In this document: one piece after another, positions 24,097-33,256 of the stretch
How the letters are laid out: the number at the start of each line of letters is the position of its first letter
Numbering within the stretch: the first letter of the stretch is position 1
Assembly: GCA_963789275.1 (NCBI GenBank)
Contig: CAWBKF010000033.1
Location: forward strand, 186,001 to 250,000
Length of the DNA stretch: 64,000 nt
Origin: DAHUYF01 sp963789275
GTDB taxonomy: Bacteria; Pseudomonadota; Alphaproteobacteria; ATCC43930; CGMCC-115725
Direction of reading: 5' to 3'
Program-made: the position numbers and the translations under genes
The notes under the pieces: model-generated
Databases searched by the model: none
What the model was told of the DNA's origin: nothing
The model's input: the letters and a program-made list of their open reading frames with translations, nothing else

Positions 24097-25815
24097 ATGG
24101 GCGTGACGATTCCAAACCGTTGGTGGCTGACGGCCGGCGCGGCGCTGGCTCTTATCGGGCTTTCCGGGGCGGCCCAGGCGGCCACCTGGGAGGAGTTGCA
24201 GAACGCCGGCGGCCAGTCGGCCAACTGGCTCAATTACGGCGGCGATCTCGGCGAGATGCGCTACTGGCCAGACAGCCGCATCAACGCCGGCAATGTCGGC
24301 AAGCTGCACGTCAAATGGATCTTCCAGACCGGTGTGATCGGCTCGTTCGAGACGACGCCCATCGTCGAGAACGGCGTCATGTATGTGACGACGCCCTATG
24401 ACCATGTCTTCGCCGTCGATGCCAAGAACGGGCGGGAGCTCTGGCACTACCAGTACAAGCTCGGCAAGAACTACATCTGCTGCGGCCCCAACAATCGCGG
24501 CGTGGTCGTCGTCGGCGACAAGGTCCTGTTCGGGACACTCGATGCCCATCTCGTCGCGCTCGACAAGAAGACCGGCGACAAGGTCTGGGACACCGAGGTG
24601 GCGGATTTGGAGGTGGGTTACTCCCTGACCTCGGCGCCGACAGTCTACAAGAACACGGCGATCATCGGCATCGCCGGCGGCGAATACGGCATCCGCGGCT
24701 TCATCAGCGCCTACAACATCGAGGACGGCAAGCTGGTCTGGCGCTGGCACACTATCCCCAGCGCCGACGACGTCAATCCCGACGGCACCAAGGGCTGGGA
24801 AGGCACCTACGTCACCAAGGCCGACGGTATCAATGATCTGCATCGCGACATCGCGGCGGAAAAGGCGGCAGCCGCCAAGAACAAGGATAGCTGGATGCGT
24901 GGCGGCGCCGGCAACTGGACGACCAACGCTGTCGATGCCCGGCGCGGCCTGGTCTTCGCCTCGATCGGCAATCCCTCGCCCGACCTCGACGGCTTGGACC
25001 GGCCCGGAGACAACCGCTGGAGCGACAGCATCGTCGCCGTCGACGCCAATACCGGGAAGGTCAAATGGGCCTACCAGGCGGTGCCGCACGACGTCTGGGA
25101 TCTGGATGAAGTCTCGCCGCCGCTCCTCGGCCAGGCCAAAGGGGCCGACGGCAAAATGGTCGATGCCGTCATCCAGGCGGGCAAAACCGGGTGGGTCTAC
25201 GTTCTCGACCGCGACACCGGCAAGCTGATCCGCCGTTCCGATGCGATGGTGCCGCAAGAGAACCTGTTCGCGCTGCCGACCGAGCAGGGCACGCGCATGC
25301 TGCCCGGCGCCAATGGCGGCGTCGAATGGTCGCCCTGCGCCTTCAACCCGGGCACCCATCTCGACTACTGCGTCAACCTGCATCAGCCGATGAACTACAT
25401 CGTCAAGCACGAGACCTGGGACGACTACCGCAAGCGCTACGCCCAGGCGCCGAACATGTGGCTCGGCGGCGCCTTCGTCGCCATTCCCACCGAGAAGCAG
25501 TCCGGCAACATCTCGGCGGTCAATGTCGATACCGGCAAGATCGACTGGCAGGTCAAGACCGACCAGCCGATGATCGGCGGCGCGCTCACCACCAAGGGCG
25601 GGCTGGTCTTCACCGGCCAGGGCGACGGTACCTTCAGCGCCTACGACGCCAAGACCGGCAAAGTGCTGTGGACCTTCGCCGCGGGCGCCGGCGTCAACGC
25701 CGCGCCGATGGCCTTCGAGATCGGCGGCAAGCCCTATATCGCCGTCGCTGCCGGCGGCAACTTCCAACTCAACTACAAGTACGGCACCTCGGTCATCGTC
25801 TTCGGCCTCGACTGA
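24097..25815 (+). CDS. PQQ-dependent alcohol dehydrogenase, lanthanide-type active site
   Basis: A 572-residue periplasmic quinoprotein with a signal peptide (cleavage near AAQA-ATW). It is the eight-bladed propeller of the methanol/ethanol dehydrogenase family: repeated tryptophan-docking segments (for example DAKTGKVLWTF), the vicinal disulfide Cys128-Cys129 in YICCGPNNRG, metal ligands Glu196 and Asn292, and catalytic Asp335. Two residues on, Asp337 (segment VWDLDE) occupies the position that marks lanthanide-dependent enzymes such as XoxF and PedH. There is no C-terminal cytochrome domain, so electrons must pass to another protein. A cupredoxin gene follows. Substrate is probably an alcohol or aldehyde; it does not look like a classical XoxF in the metal region. 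GGGAGAG precedes the ATG. Confidence 0.87.
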   Translation: MGVTIPNRWWLTAGAALALIGLSGAAQAATWEELQNAGGQSANWLNYGGDLGEMRYWPDSRINAGNVGKLHVKWIFQTGVIGSFETTPIVENGVMYVTTPYDHVFAVDAKNGRELWHYQYKLGKNYICCGPNNRGVVVVGDKVLFGTLDAHLVALDKKTGDKVWDTEVADLEVGYSLTSAPTVYKNTAIIGIAGGEYGIRGFISAYNIEDGKLVWRWHTIPSADDVNPDGTKGWEGTYVTKADGINDLHRDIAAEKAAAAKNKDSWMRGGAGNWTTNAVDARRGLVFASIGNPSPDLDGLDRPGDNRWSDSIVAVDANTGKVKWAYQAVPHDVWDLDEVSPPLLGQAKGADGKMVDAVIQAGKTGWVYVLDRDTGKLIRRSDAMVPQENLFALPTEQGTRMLPGANGGVEWSPCAFNPGTHLDYCVNLHQPMNYIVKHETWDDYRKRYAQAPNMWLGGAFVAIPTEKQSGNISAVNVDTGKIDWQVKTDQPMIGGALTTKGGLVFTGQGDGTFSAYDAKTGKVLWTFAAGAGVNAAPMAFEIGGKPYIAVAAGGNFQLNYKYGTSVIVFGLD

Positions 25816-25823
25816 TCCGCGCC

Positions 25824-25853
25824 GGGCGGCGCCGGAACGATCCGGCGCCGCCC
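25824..25853 (+). terminator. strong hairpin between the PQQ dehydrogenase and cupredoxin genes
   Basis: A perfect 13-base stem (GGGCGGCGCCGGA with its complement) and a four-base loop, starting nine bases after the stop codon. It is followed by pyrimidine-rich but T-poor sequence, so it is either a weak terminator or an mRNA-stabilising/attenuating element that would give more enzyme than cupredoxin. Confidence 0.6.
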
Positions 25854-25880
25854 CTCGTCTCCCTCCAGGTAATCCTCTTC

Positions 25881-26435
25881 ATGTCTCGTCGCCTCACCGC
25901 CGTCGTGGCGGTTCTCGTGTCGTTTATGCCGCTCGCCGCGCCAGCGCGCGCGCAGGCGCAGTTGACCCCGAGCTGGATGAAGATCGACGCCCCGACCAAG
26001 CACGTTTCGCTCGACGTCGTCGCCGGCTTCAATGCCAATAATGGCGCTCTCAACTTCAACGGTTATTTCACCGGAGATATGACCGTAGTGGTTCCGGTCG
26101 GCTGGACGGTGACCATCCACTTCAAGAACAATGACGGGATGCTGCCGCACAGTCTGCTGCTGACCAAGCCCTACGCCAAAGACCGTTTCCCCGACCAGGC
26201 CGGCGTCAACGATGTCGCCATCCCACGCGCCTACACCGACAATCCGGATCAGGGAATTCCGTCGCCCAAGACGGACACGGTCGACTTCGTCACGCGCGAT
26301 CCCGGCCCTTACGACGCCCTCTGCGGAGCACCCGGCCACGCCCAAGGCGGCATGTGGATAAAGTTCGTCATCGACGCCGCCGCCGCGGCGCCTTATGCGA
26401 CCATCGCGCCCGGCGCCGAGTCCGGCCGCCCCTGA
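25881..26435 (+). CDS. exported sulfocyanin-like cupredoxin (blue copper protein)
   Basis: About 184 residues with a signal peptide ending near ARAQA. The mature domain is a cupredoxin: a first copper ligand His90 (MLPHSLLL) and the C-terminal ligand loop Cys148-x4-His153-x4-Met158 in ALCGAPGHAQGGMW. That spacing fits type I copper of the sulfocyanin/rusticyanin kind. It is encoded 65 bases after the PQQ dehydrogenase, on the same strand, with a hairpin between them, and is the obvious candidate to accept electrons from the enzyme in the periplasm in place of the usual cytochrome cL. The ATG at 25881 is preferred because it exposes the signal peptide; the ribosome binding site is weak. Confidence 0.8.
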   Translation: MSRRLTAVVAVLVSFMPLAAPARAQAQLTPSWMKIDAPTKHVSLDVVAGFNANNGALNFNGYFTGDMTVVVPVGWTVTIHFKNNDGMLPHSLLLTKPYAKDRFPDQAGVNDVAIPRAYTDNPDQGIPSPKTDTVDFVTRDPGPYDALCGAPGHAQGGMWIKFVIDAAAAAPYATIAPGAESGRP

Positions 26436-26641
26436 GGCGCCCGTCAATCGGCATCGCGGATTTCATTGAACAGGAACTTTTCAATCCTGTCGGTGTTCAG
26501 TCGCAGGCCAAACTCATCCCGCTCCTTATCTTTCAAGCCACAATTTTAGCGCAGAGAGGAGACCGCCTCTGCAGCGTTCGCACAATGGCCGGACCGTGTA
26601 GGCGGAGACGGCACGCGAAACAGCAGGAGCGATGGAACTGG

Positions 26642-28099
26642 ATGGCGCAACTTTCACTATCGAAGCCTACGCCTTTCGGCACGCGCCGGCGAAAAAGCGA
26701 CAAATCACGCATCGTCCGCCATGAAATCCTGTCCCTGTCCACGGGATTGCTCCGGGCGCTCGATATCGCCGTGGTCCCGATCGCCGGCCTCATCAGCTAT
26801 ATCGCCCGCTACCAATCGGTGGCGGTGGAATTGCGCCACGGCCTCATCCTGGCGCTGGGCATGGCGGTGGTCGCCAACGTCATGGTGGTCATCGACGCCT
26901 ATGACATGGCCGATCTGCGGCTCTGGCGGCCACAAGCGATCAAGGTGATCGGCGGCTGGGGCATCAGCATCTGCATTCTTCTGGCCATCGCCTTTTTCGA
27001 CAAAGTCTCGGACCAGTATTCGCGTCTTTGGATCGGCTCCTGGTTCCTGCTGGGTGCCACGATGTCGGGCGCGGCGCGCATCGGCATCGCCATGTATATC
27101 GGCCGCCGGCAGCGCAGCGGCAGCCTCACGATCAACGTCGCCATCGTCGGCTTCGAGCCCTTCGCCCAGCAGGTGATGCAGCAGATCACCTGGCCTGGCG
27201 ACGCGGAGGTGCGGGTCGTCGGCATCTTCGCGCCGCGGCTCGCCGCGGCCGGCACCGGCGTCGCCTCGGACGCGACCGTGGCGGGGCTGCTGCGCCTGGC
27301 GCGCAAGATGCCGATCGACGAGATCATCGTCCATCTGCCGGAGAAGCGCGATGCCGAGTTCAATGCGGTGCTGCGCAAGCTCGGCGAGCTGCCGGTCAAC
27401 GTCAACCTCTGCCCCGACCTCTCCGACCTCGAGATCGCGCCGCGCAAGCTCACGGTCCTGCAGCAGACCTTCATGATCAGCGTCTTCGAGCGGCCGCTCT
27501 CGGGCTGGGCGAAAGTGGTGAAGCGCACCGAGGACATCGTGCTGAGCGCGCTCCTGCTGCTGTTCTTCGGTCCGCTGATGCTGCTGATCGCGCTGCTGGT
27601 CAAGCTCGACAGCCGCGGTCCCGCGCTGTTCCGCCAGCAGCGCTTCGGGTTCAATAACAACCCGATCACCGTGCTCAAATTCCGCAGCATGCGGGTCGAG
27701 GCCGGCGGCGACAGGAACGTGCGACAGGCGACGCGCGACGATCCCCGCATCACCCGCATCGGTCGTTTCCTGCGCCGCACGAGCCTCGACGAATTGCCGC
27801 AGCTGATCAATGTGCTCAAGGGTGACATGTCGCTGATCGGCCCGCGGCCGCACGCCGTCGCCCATAACGAGTATTACGCCGAGATCATCGACGGCTATCT
27901 GCGCCGCCATCGGGTCAAGCCGGGGATCACCGGCTGGGCGCAGGTGAGCGGCTGGCGCGGCGAGACTGCCGATGTCGGGGCGATGCGCGAGCGCGTGAAA
28001 TGCGACGTCTACTACATCGAGAACTGGTCGTTGCGCCTCGACATGCTCATCCTGCTGCGCACCGTCCTCTGCGGCTTCGTCCACCACAACGCCTATTGA
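26642..28099 (+). CDS. undecaprenyl-phosphate glucose phosphotransferase (WcaJ/GumD type)
   Basis: About 485 residues. Four or five transmembrane helices in the first 150 residues, a Rossmann-like CoA-binding-type domain (about 165-285), one more membrane-associated helix (about 300-325), and the catalytic bacterial sugar transferase domain with KFRSMR, RRTSLDELPQLINVLKGDMS, GPRPHA and KPGITGWAQVSGWRGET. It loads a hexose-1-phosphate onto undecaprenyl phosphate to start an exopolysaccharide or colanic-acid-like glycan at the inner membrane. No other polysaccharide genes follow; it is a single gene with a terminator-like hairpin directly behind it. The start at 26642 has only a distant AGGAG, so the exact N-terminus is uncertain. 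Confidence 0.9.
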   Translation: MAQLSLSKPTPFGTRRRKSDKSRIVRHEILSLSTGLLRALDIAVVPIAGLISYIARYQSVAVELRHGLILALGMAVVANVMVVIDAYDMADLRLWRPQAIKVIGGWGISICILLAIAFFDKVSDQYSRLWIGSWFLLGATMSGAARIGIAMYIGRRQRSGSLTINVAIVGFEPFAQQVMQQITWPGDAEVRVVGIFAPRLAAAGTGVASDATVAGLLRLARKMPIDEIIVHLPEKRDAEFNAVLRKLGELPVNVNLCPDLSDLEIAPRKLTVLQQTFMISVFERPLSGWAKVVKRTEDIVLSALLLLFFGPLMLLIALLVKLDSRGPALFRQQRFGFNNNPITVLKFRSMRVEAGGDRNVRQATRDDPRITRIGRFLRRTSLDELPQLINVLKGDMSLIGPRPHAVAHNEYYAEIIDGYLRRHRVKPGITGWAQVSGWRGETADVGAMRERVKCDVYYIENWSLRLDMLILLRTVLCGFVHHNAY

Positions 28100-28100
28100 G

Positions 28101-28128
28101 CCGGGCAGCGCTGATGGATGCTGCCCGG
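28101..28128 (+). terminator. hairpin terminator after the sugar transferase gene
   Basis: Nine-base perfect stem (CCGGGCAGC and complement) with a ten-base loop, two bases after the stop codon, then TTCTC. The rest of the 313-base gap up to 28412 shows no gene that I can support; the only open frame there lacks a ribosome site and any recognisable product. Confidence 0.6.
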
Positions 28129-28412
28129 TTCTCGCCATCTGTGCTGTGGTAGAGCTGAGCTCGCGCGCCAGCGCGCCTGTCGAAGGACGCAACACGGCGC
28201 CAATGCAGCGGGACACGCGATAGCGGATCCCGACCGTCGCTTCGGCGGCGATCTCACCTGGTCATGGCTGAACTACGTTTTGCGGCGGGGACCGTTCGCG
28301 CCCTTCGCCTGCCGGGCGCGCCGGGCAATCGTGCCGACCGGACGGGGCAGCGCCGCTCTGGTGGCGGCGCTGCCCGTCGGTATCGGCGTTTATCTCGTCG
28401 AGGGTTCGCCGA

Positions 28413-29513
28413 TCATGACCCCGGCGCTTGCTCGACGATAACGACGCGGCGGTTGCGCGGCTCGTTGACGCCGGCAGCCGTCGGCACGGCGAGATCGGAT
28501 TCGCCTTTGCCGCTGGTCACGATCTCATCAGGCGGAACGCCGTCGGCGATCAGCTCGGCGCGCACCGACGCCGCGCGCTGCTCGGAGAGACGCTGGTTGT
28601 GGCGCTGCGACCCGGTGGTGTCGGTATATCCCGTGGCGTTGATGCGCGTGATCTGATCGTGCTTGGCGTTGCTCGCGGCTGCGCGCACCACGGCGCGCCC
28701 GGCCTCGGTGAGCGTCGCGCGATCGAGATCGAAATAGACGGTGAAGTCGTGCATGACCGGCGGCGGCGGCATCGCGGGCGCCGCGGGCGGTGCCGGCGGT
28801 GGCGCCATGGCGGCGGCAGGTTCCGGATGCGGCGCCGGGGCTGCGCCGAACTGGTAGCGGAAGGTCACCAGGATCGAGTGGTCGTTGAAGTCACCGCCCG
28901 TCACCGACGCGCCGGTGCCGGCGACATGGAAGGAGGTGTCATGCGCCAGGAAATAGCGGTAGTCGAGGCCGAGCTTGAGCGCCGGCGTCACCGGATAGTC
29001 GACGCCGGCGATGGCCTGGAAGGCCGGTTCGGTGTCGTTGCCATCGACCACCGGCGTGTCGGTCGAGGAGGTGTGGTTGTGGACGCGCGCGACGCCGACG
29101 CCGGCGCCGATATGCGGCTGCCAGCCATGCAGCATCGGCACGTTGAAGTCGTAGAGGCCATTGACCATCAGCGAGCCGGCATCGGTGCCGCCGCGGCCGC
29201 CGACGCCGCCGATGACGTCGGCGTCGTTATGCCGCCAGGCAGGCTCGAGCTCAAGGCGCACGCCATTGCCCAGCCCATAGCCGAAATTGAGCAGGCCGAC
29301 AAAGCCGGGACCATAGGTGGTGTTGCTGTCGCCCCCACCGCCGCGGAAACGATTCTCTTCCTGGAAATTGGCGCCGGCGCCGCCGCCGATATAGAAGCCG
29401 GTGCTCGGCCCTGGTGCACTACCGTCCTGGGCCGCGGCGCCTGCCGCGAGCAGGGCGAGCGCCGCCGTCGTGGTGAACAGGCCGATGCCCGCTCGAATCG
29501 TCGACCGAATCAT
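28413..29513 (-). CDS. OmpA-family outer-membrane protein
   Basis: A 366-residue protein with signal peptide (cleavage after AGAAAQ), an eight-stranded beta-barrel (about residues 37-215, alternating residues ending in FRYQF), a proline-alanine hinge, and a C-terminal OmpA/MotB peptidoglycan-binding domain with GYTDTTGS, NQRLSEQRA and NRRVVI. It anchors the outer membrane to the wall. AGGAG lies seven bases before the ATG. The promoter side (about 29514-29560) is AT-rich. Monocistronic as far as can be seen, facing the sugar transferase gene tail to tail. Confidence 0.9.
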   Translation of the reverse strand: MIRSTIRAGIGLFTTTAALALLAAGAAAQDGSAPGPSTGFYIGGGAGANFQEENRFRGGGGDSNTTYGPGFVGLLNFGYGLGNGVRLELEPAWRHNDADVIGGVGGRGGTDAGSLMVNGLYDFNVPMLHGWQPHIGAGVGVARVHNHTSSTDTPVVDGNDTEPAFQAIAGVDYPVTPALKLGLDYRYFLAHDTSFHVAGTGASVTGGDFNDHSILVTFRYQFGAAPAPHPEPAAAMAPPPAPPAAPAMPPPPVMHDFTVYFDLDRATLTEAGRAVVRAAASNAKHDQITRINATGYTDTTGSQRHNQRLSEQRAASVRAELIADGVPPDEIVTSGKGESDLAVPTAAGVNEPRNRRVVIVEQAPGS

Positions 29514-30080
29514 TATTTTTCTCCTGGGGTTGCGACGTATTCTTTAGATATCGAGTTAGGTATCGAGGCTGACGCCAGTTGTCCGGCTCCGCCCGGTCGG
29601 GTCAGTCGCGGGCGCAATCGCCGGTTCAGAGGCGGAAAATCGGACTGGACAGACCGGGCGCAACGCGGCTCTCCGGGGCGGCGCCTCTCTACCGGCGCCT
29701 CTCTACTTATCCTGATCGGCGGGAAGGAAGGCCTGTCGGATAGGGACCAGCGCGAGAAGACCGAAGCGAACCGTGTCATATTCGTCCACCAAGTATCGTC
29801 ATACTTATCGAGCCGAACCCTATTGCATAGCAACGTGCCGCGTCAGGCTCGGAAACTACTCAACTCGTCCGCTTCTCCTGCGCCGACGGCCGGCCCCCTT
29901 CCAGCGCGGTCATCGGCCGCACGCAGAACGGCCTGCGCGAGCAAAAAACGGCGTCCTCCTCCACGCCGCCGAGAATCGCGCCCAAAAGGCCCAACCGGGG
30001 TCCTTCCTCGGCGCCAAGCCGTTAAATATACGCGGTCAAACGCGAAAGCGTTCCCACACCGGCCCGGGCGCGCCGGGAGG
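29514..30080. other. 567-base stretch without a supported gene
   Basis: It holds the AT-rich upstream region of the OmpA-type gene and, at 29680-29706, a 13-base unit (GGCGCCTCTCTAC) repeated twice with one base between. Open frames on both strands have no ribosome site, unusual codon use for this genome and no recognisable protein. Confidence 0.5.
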
Positions 30081-31385
30081 TTATTCGGCCGCCGGAGCGC
30101 GGCCCTTTAGCGGGTCCACCAGCGGCACTTGCGAACTCGCGGACCATTTCTCGCGATTCTGGCGCTGCTGCTCGGTCTCCTTGCCCTGCTCGGCGATCCG
30201 GCGCCCGAGCGCAACGAAGCTCGGAATCTCGTCCTCGGCGAGTTCCCTGAGGCGCTGCTTGCGCGCCATCGCCCGCGCGACATAGGGAGCGAGCGCTTCG
30301 GCCTTGCGCTGCTGGCGCACCGTTTCGCGCTCTTTGAACTCGGGCATCACCTCACGCGCGAAAAGCTCAAGCGCCTCACAGATATGCTCGTGCTGGTTGC
30401 GTCCGCCTTGCTGGATGAAGGCGACCTGGTCGACCCCCGAGGCCTCGAAGGCGGCGAGATGCTGGCGCAGATCCTCGGGCGTGCCGATGCCGCGATTGGC
30501 GCCCGCCGGCGGCAGCGCCGGCCGCGCCCTCTCGAAATTCGCCCAGATGTCGGTACGGCCGGGCTTGTGCTCGCCGAAGATGTAGTGATGCGCCAACGCG
30601 TAGCCGAAGAAGCGGAACCCGTCTTCGCCGCGCCGCGCCGCCTCCTCGCGGTCGGGATGCACCGAGAAGCCCGTGACCATGGCGATGTTGGGGTTGACGG
30701 CATGGCCGATCGGCACGCACTCCTCCTTGAAGATGCGGTAGTAGTCATCGACCCACTGCTTGGCCTCGACGGGATCGACGAAGGCGAAAGTGAGCGCGCC
30801 GATGCCGAGCCGCGCCGCCAGCTTGATCGTCTCGCGGTTGGAGCACGCCACCCACACCGGCGGATGCGGCTTCTGCATCGGCTTCGGCACGATGTTGCGG
30901 CACGGCATCGAGAAATATTTCCCGTCAAAACCGGGATAGGGATTCATCACCATCATGTTGAGGCATTGCTCGACCGCCTCGGTCCACATCGCCCGCTTCT
31001 CGTCGGGCGGCACGCCGAAGCCGCCGAGCTCCATGATCGAGGAGGATTCGCCAGTGCCGAACTCGACCCGGCCGTTGGAGACGAGGTCGAGCGCGGCGAT
31101 GCGCTCGGCGACCCGCGCCGGATGGTTGTAGGCAGGCGGCATCAGCACGATGCCGTGGCCAAGCCGGATCTGCTTGGTGCGCTGCGAGCAGGCGGCGAGG
31201 AACACCTCGGGCGCCGAGGAATGCGAGTACTCCTCCAAGAAATGATGCTCGACCTCCCAGGCATGGTCGATGCCGATCCGATCGGCGAGTTCGACCTGGT
31301 CGAGCGCCTGCTGATAGATCCGATGCTCGTCGCCCTCGCGCCAGGGCCGCGGCAGCTGATGCTCGTAGAAGACGCCGAACTTCAT
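30081..31385 (-). CDS. LLM-class flavin-dependent oxidoreductase (luciferase-like)
   Basis: A 434-residue bacterial-luciferase-type TIM barrel. Typical features: the opening MKFGVFYEHQLPRPW, WEVEHHFLEEYSHSS, LGHGIVLMPPAYNHPARVAE, and VSNGRVEFGTGESS. These enzymes use FMNH2 or F420 to oxygenate small molecules, often with a separate reductase. The last 70 residues are a charged helical extension beyond the barrel. It is the last gene of a four-gene unit (TetR, ferritin-like, SDR, LLM) and lies nine bases behind the SDR. The substrate is unknown; terpenoid, alkane and nitrile substrates are all known in the family. Confidence 0.86.
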   Translation of the reverse strand: MKFGVFYEHQLPRPWREGDEHRIYQQALDQVELADRIGIDHAWEVEHHFLEEYSHSSAPEVFLAACSQRTKQIRLGHGIVLMPPAYNHPARVAERIAALDLVSNGRVEFGTGESSSIMELGGFGVPPDEKRAMWTEAVEQCLNMMVMNPYPGFDGKYFSMPCRNIVPKPMQKPHPPVWVACSNRETIKLAARLGIGALTFAFVDPVEAKQWVDDYYRIFKEECVPIGHAVNPNIAMVTGFSVHPDREEAARRGEDGFRFFGYALAHHYIFGEHKPGRTDIWANFERARPALPPAGANRGIGTPEDLRQHLAAFEASGVDQVAFIQQGGRNQHEHICEALELFAREVMPEFKERETVRQQRKAEALAPYVARAMARKQRLRELAEDEIPSFVALGRRIAEQGKETEQQRQNREKWSASSQVPLVDPLKGRAPAAE

Positions 31386-31394
31386 CCTTGGCTC

Positions 31395-32228
31395 CTATCG
31401 CTTGAACGCCGTCGCCTTGTCATAGGCGGCGAGAATGCGGCGGAAGCGATCCTCGACCGCGCCGCGCATCCCGGGATGGGTGAAGATGTAGAGGTCGTTG
31501 TCGTGGATCGCGCGCAGCACGCGCTCGGCCACCTCGTCGGGGCTCATCCCGCCGCGCAGCAGCGCCGCCACCTGCGCCGCACGCTCGCGCGCCAGCGCGG
31601 AGGGCTCGCGCGCCGCCCCGAACCGCGCCGGCCGGTTGCGCGCGCTCTCGACGATGCGCGTGTCGACCCAGCCGGGACACAGCACGCTGACGCCGATATC
31701 GCCACCGGCGAGTTCGGCGGCGAGCGTCTCCGATAAGGTCACCACGGCGAATTTCGTCACATTGTAGGGCGCCATCAGCGGCGGGCTGACCATGCCCGCC
31801 ATCGAGGCGGTGTTGACGATGTGGCCGCCCTCGCCATGCGCCTTGATGTGCGGCAGGAAAGCGGCGATGCCGTGGATGACGCCCATCAGGTTGACGCCGA
31901 TGGTCCAGTCCCAATCGGCCGGCGGGATCTGCTCGACCGGGCCGCCGCCGACGCCGGCATTGTTGCAGACGACATGGACCTTGCCGAAGGCGGCGAATGT
32001 GGCTGCCGCCGCATGCTCGAGCGCGGCGCGGTCCGAGACGTCGCAGACCAGCCCCTTCACCTCGGCGTTGGTCCCGGCGAGCTGGCGCACCGCCGTCTCC
32101 AGCGGCGCCGCCTCGATATCGGCGAGCATCACCTTCATACCCGAGGCGGCGAAGGCGCGGCCGAGCGCGAGGCCGATGCCGCTGGCACCGCCGGTGACGA
32201 AGGCGGCCTTGCCCGCGAGCGCGCGCAT
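31395..32228 (-). CDS. SDR-family oxidoreductase
   Basis: About 277 residues. Rossmann motif TGGASGIG near residue 12, NNAGVGGG, and catalytic NTASMAGMVSPPLMAPYNVTK with Ser, Tyr and Lys intact, so a functional NAD(P)-dependent alcohol or hydroxyacyl oxidoreductase is likely. The start codon overlaps the stop of the ferritin-like gene (TGATG at 32226-32230), so translation is coupled. Neighbours suggest it processes the alcohol or carbonyl formed by the flavin oxidoreductase or the ferritin-like protein. Substrate unknown. Confidence 0.87.
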   Translation of the reverse strand: MRALAGKAAFVTGGASGIGLALGRAFAASGMKVMLADIEAAPLETAVRQLAGTNAEVKGLVCDVSDRAALEHAAAATFAAFGKVHVVCNNAGVGGGPVEQIPPADWDWTIGVNLMGVIHGIAAFLPHIKAHGEGGHIVNTASMAGMVSPPLMAPYNVTKFAVVTLSETLAAELAGGDIGVSVLCPGWVDTRIVESARNRPARFGAAREPSALARERAAQVAALLRGGMSPDEVAERVLRAIHDNDLYIFTHPGMRGAVEDRFRRILAAYDKATAFKR

Positions 32229-33256
32229 CACGCCGCCTCCCGGGATGCCAGCGCGTCGAAAGCGGCCAGGCGCCGGGCGCCGTCGGGCACCGAAGCGAGC
32301 TGCGCCACGATCGCGTCGCGCGCCTGGGCGCGCGCGTGGTCGACGGTAGTGACGGAATGCCACTGCACCATGCCGTTCCAGACGGGATCGATGAAAGCCT
32401 TGCCCGGCACGTGGGCGCCGCTCTCGGCGCGGAAGGTGAAGCTGCGCAGCTCCGAGACCGCGGTCTGGAGATAGGCCACGTGGATCGCCTCGTCCTGGCG
32501 GATGCGCTCGACCAACACCGCCGCCTGCTCGGCATCGGCGCGGCGGTCGGAGAACAGCTCCGGCGCGCGCATGAGCCGCGTGCAGAAGCTGAAGAATGCC
32601 TCGGCGCGGATCTCGATCATCAGCACGTTCATCAATAGCAGGATTAGTTGCTCCTGCGGCACAGGGATCTGCGGCATCAGCCGGCCGAGCTCGGGCCGCG
32701 CCAGACTTTCCGGCACGACAGGCAGCGGATAGGCATCCTTGCCGAAGAGCAGGTCGCGCACGGCGAACCACATGGTGTCGTGGCCGCCCTCGCCGCTTTC
32801 CGGGCTGCCGCCTTCGTCGAAGCCATGCGCCTTCATCAAGCCACGGCCGAGATGGCCGGTCGCCGTGCCGGAGATATCCTCCGCGACGATGGCGGCGAAA
32901 TCCGGCGGCGCGAATTCGGCGAGCCTGCGGCCGCGCGCCTCGACGAAGCCGGTGACGGTGAGCGAATTCCACAAGGTCTGGCCGAGGCCGAGATCGAGCA
33001 GCAGCCGCTGCTGCTCGAAACTCGGATAGTTGCCGCGACTGAGCAGCCGCGTCGACGCGTCGATCAATGGGAAGCCGCGGCCGACCAGCGCCGTCTGCCA
33101 GGCGCGCACCGCGGGCCAGCGGATCAGCGTGCGCGGCGAGAGATATGCCGCGGCTTCATCGAAACCGCCATGCAGGCGATAGCCCGCCTCGATCTGCGGC
33201 TTGGCGTAGCGATGCTCCGCCAGCAGCTCCGCTTCGCTATAGACCAGCTGTGTCAT
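32228..33256 (-). CDS. ferritin-like, putative di-iron protein of unknown function
   Basis: About 342 residues, mainly helical. I do not recognise a named family, but the helix pattern and acidic/His residues fit a ferritin-like di-iron site: Glu126 with His135 in IVAEDISGTATGHLG, Glu215 and Glu219 in MIEIRAEAFF, and Glu256-x-x-His259 in RQDEAIHVAYL. If correct it could be a di-iron oxygenase or oxidase acting with the SDR and flavin enzyme encoded downstream. The start at 33256 overlaps the stop of the TetR gene by four bases; the longer frame upstream lies within that gene. The di-iron reading is inference. Confidence 0.6.
   Translation of the reverse strand: MTQLVYSEAELLAEHRYAKPQIEAGYRLHGGFDEAAAYLSPRTLIRWPAVRAWQTALVGRGFPLIDASTRLLSRGNYPSFEQQRLLLDLGLGQTLWNSLTVTGFVEARGRRLAEFAPPDFAAIVAEDISGTATGHLGRGLMKAHGFDEGGSPESGEGGHDTMWFAVRDLLFGKDAYPLPVVPESLARPELGRLMPQIPVPQEQLILLLMNVLMIEIRAEAFFSFCTRLMRAPELFSDRRADAEQAAVLVERIRQDEAIHVAYLQTAVSELRSFTFRAESGAHVPGKAFIDPVWNGMVQWHSVTTVDHARAQARDAIVAQLASVPDGARRLAAFDALASREAA

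Noticed and set aside
24097..25815. Classical methanol dehydrogenase (MxaF) or XoxF
   Set aside because: MxaF has Ala at the position of Asp337; no cytochrome cL or XoxJ/MxaJ gene is present, and the segment after Asp337 differs from XoxF. Only the general quinoprotein family is safe.
28118..28441. 107-codon plus-strand frame after the sugar transferase
   Set aside because: No ribosome site, overlaps the terminator hairpin and the OmpA-type gene end, no recognisable protein.
29513..29833. 106-codon minus-strand frame upstream of the OmpA-type gene
   Set aside because: Its end overlaps the OmpA start, the composition is atypical and no family is recognisable.
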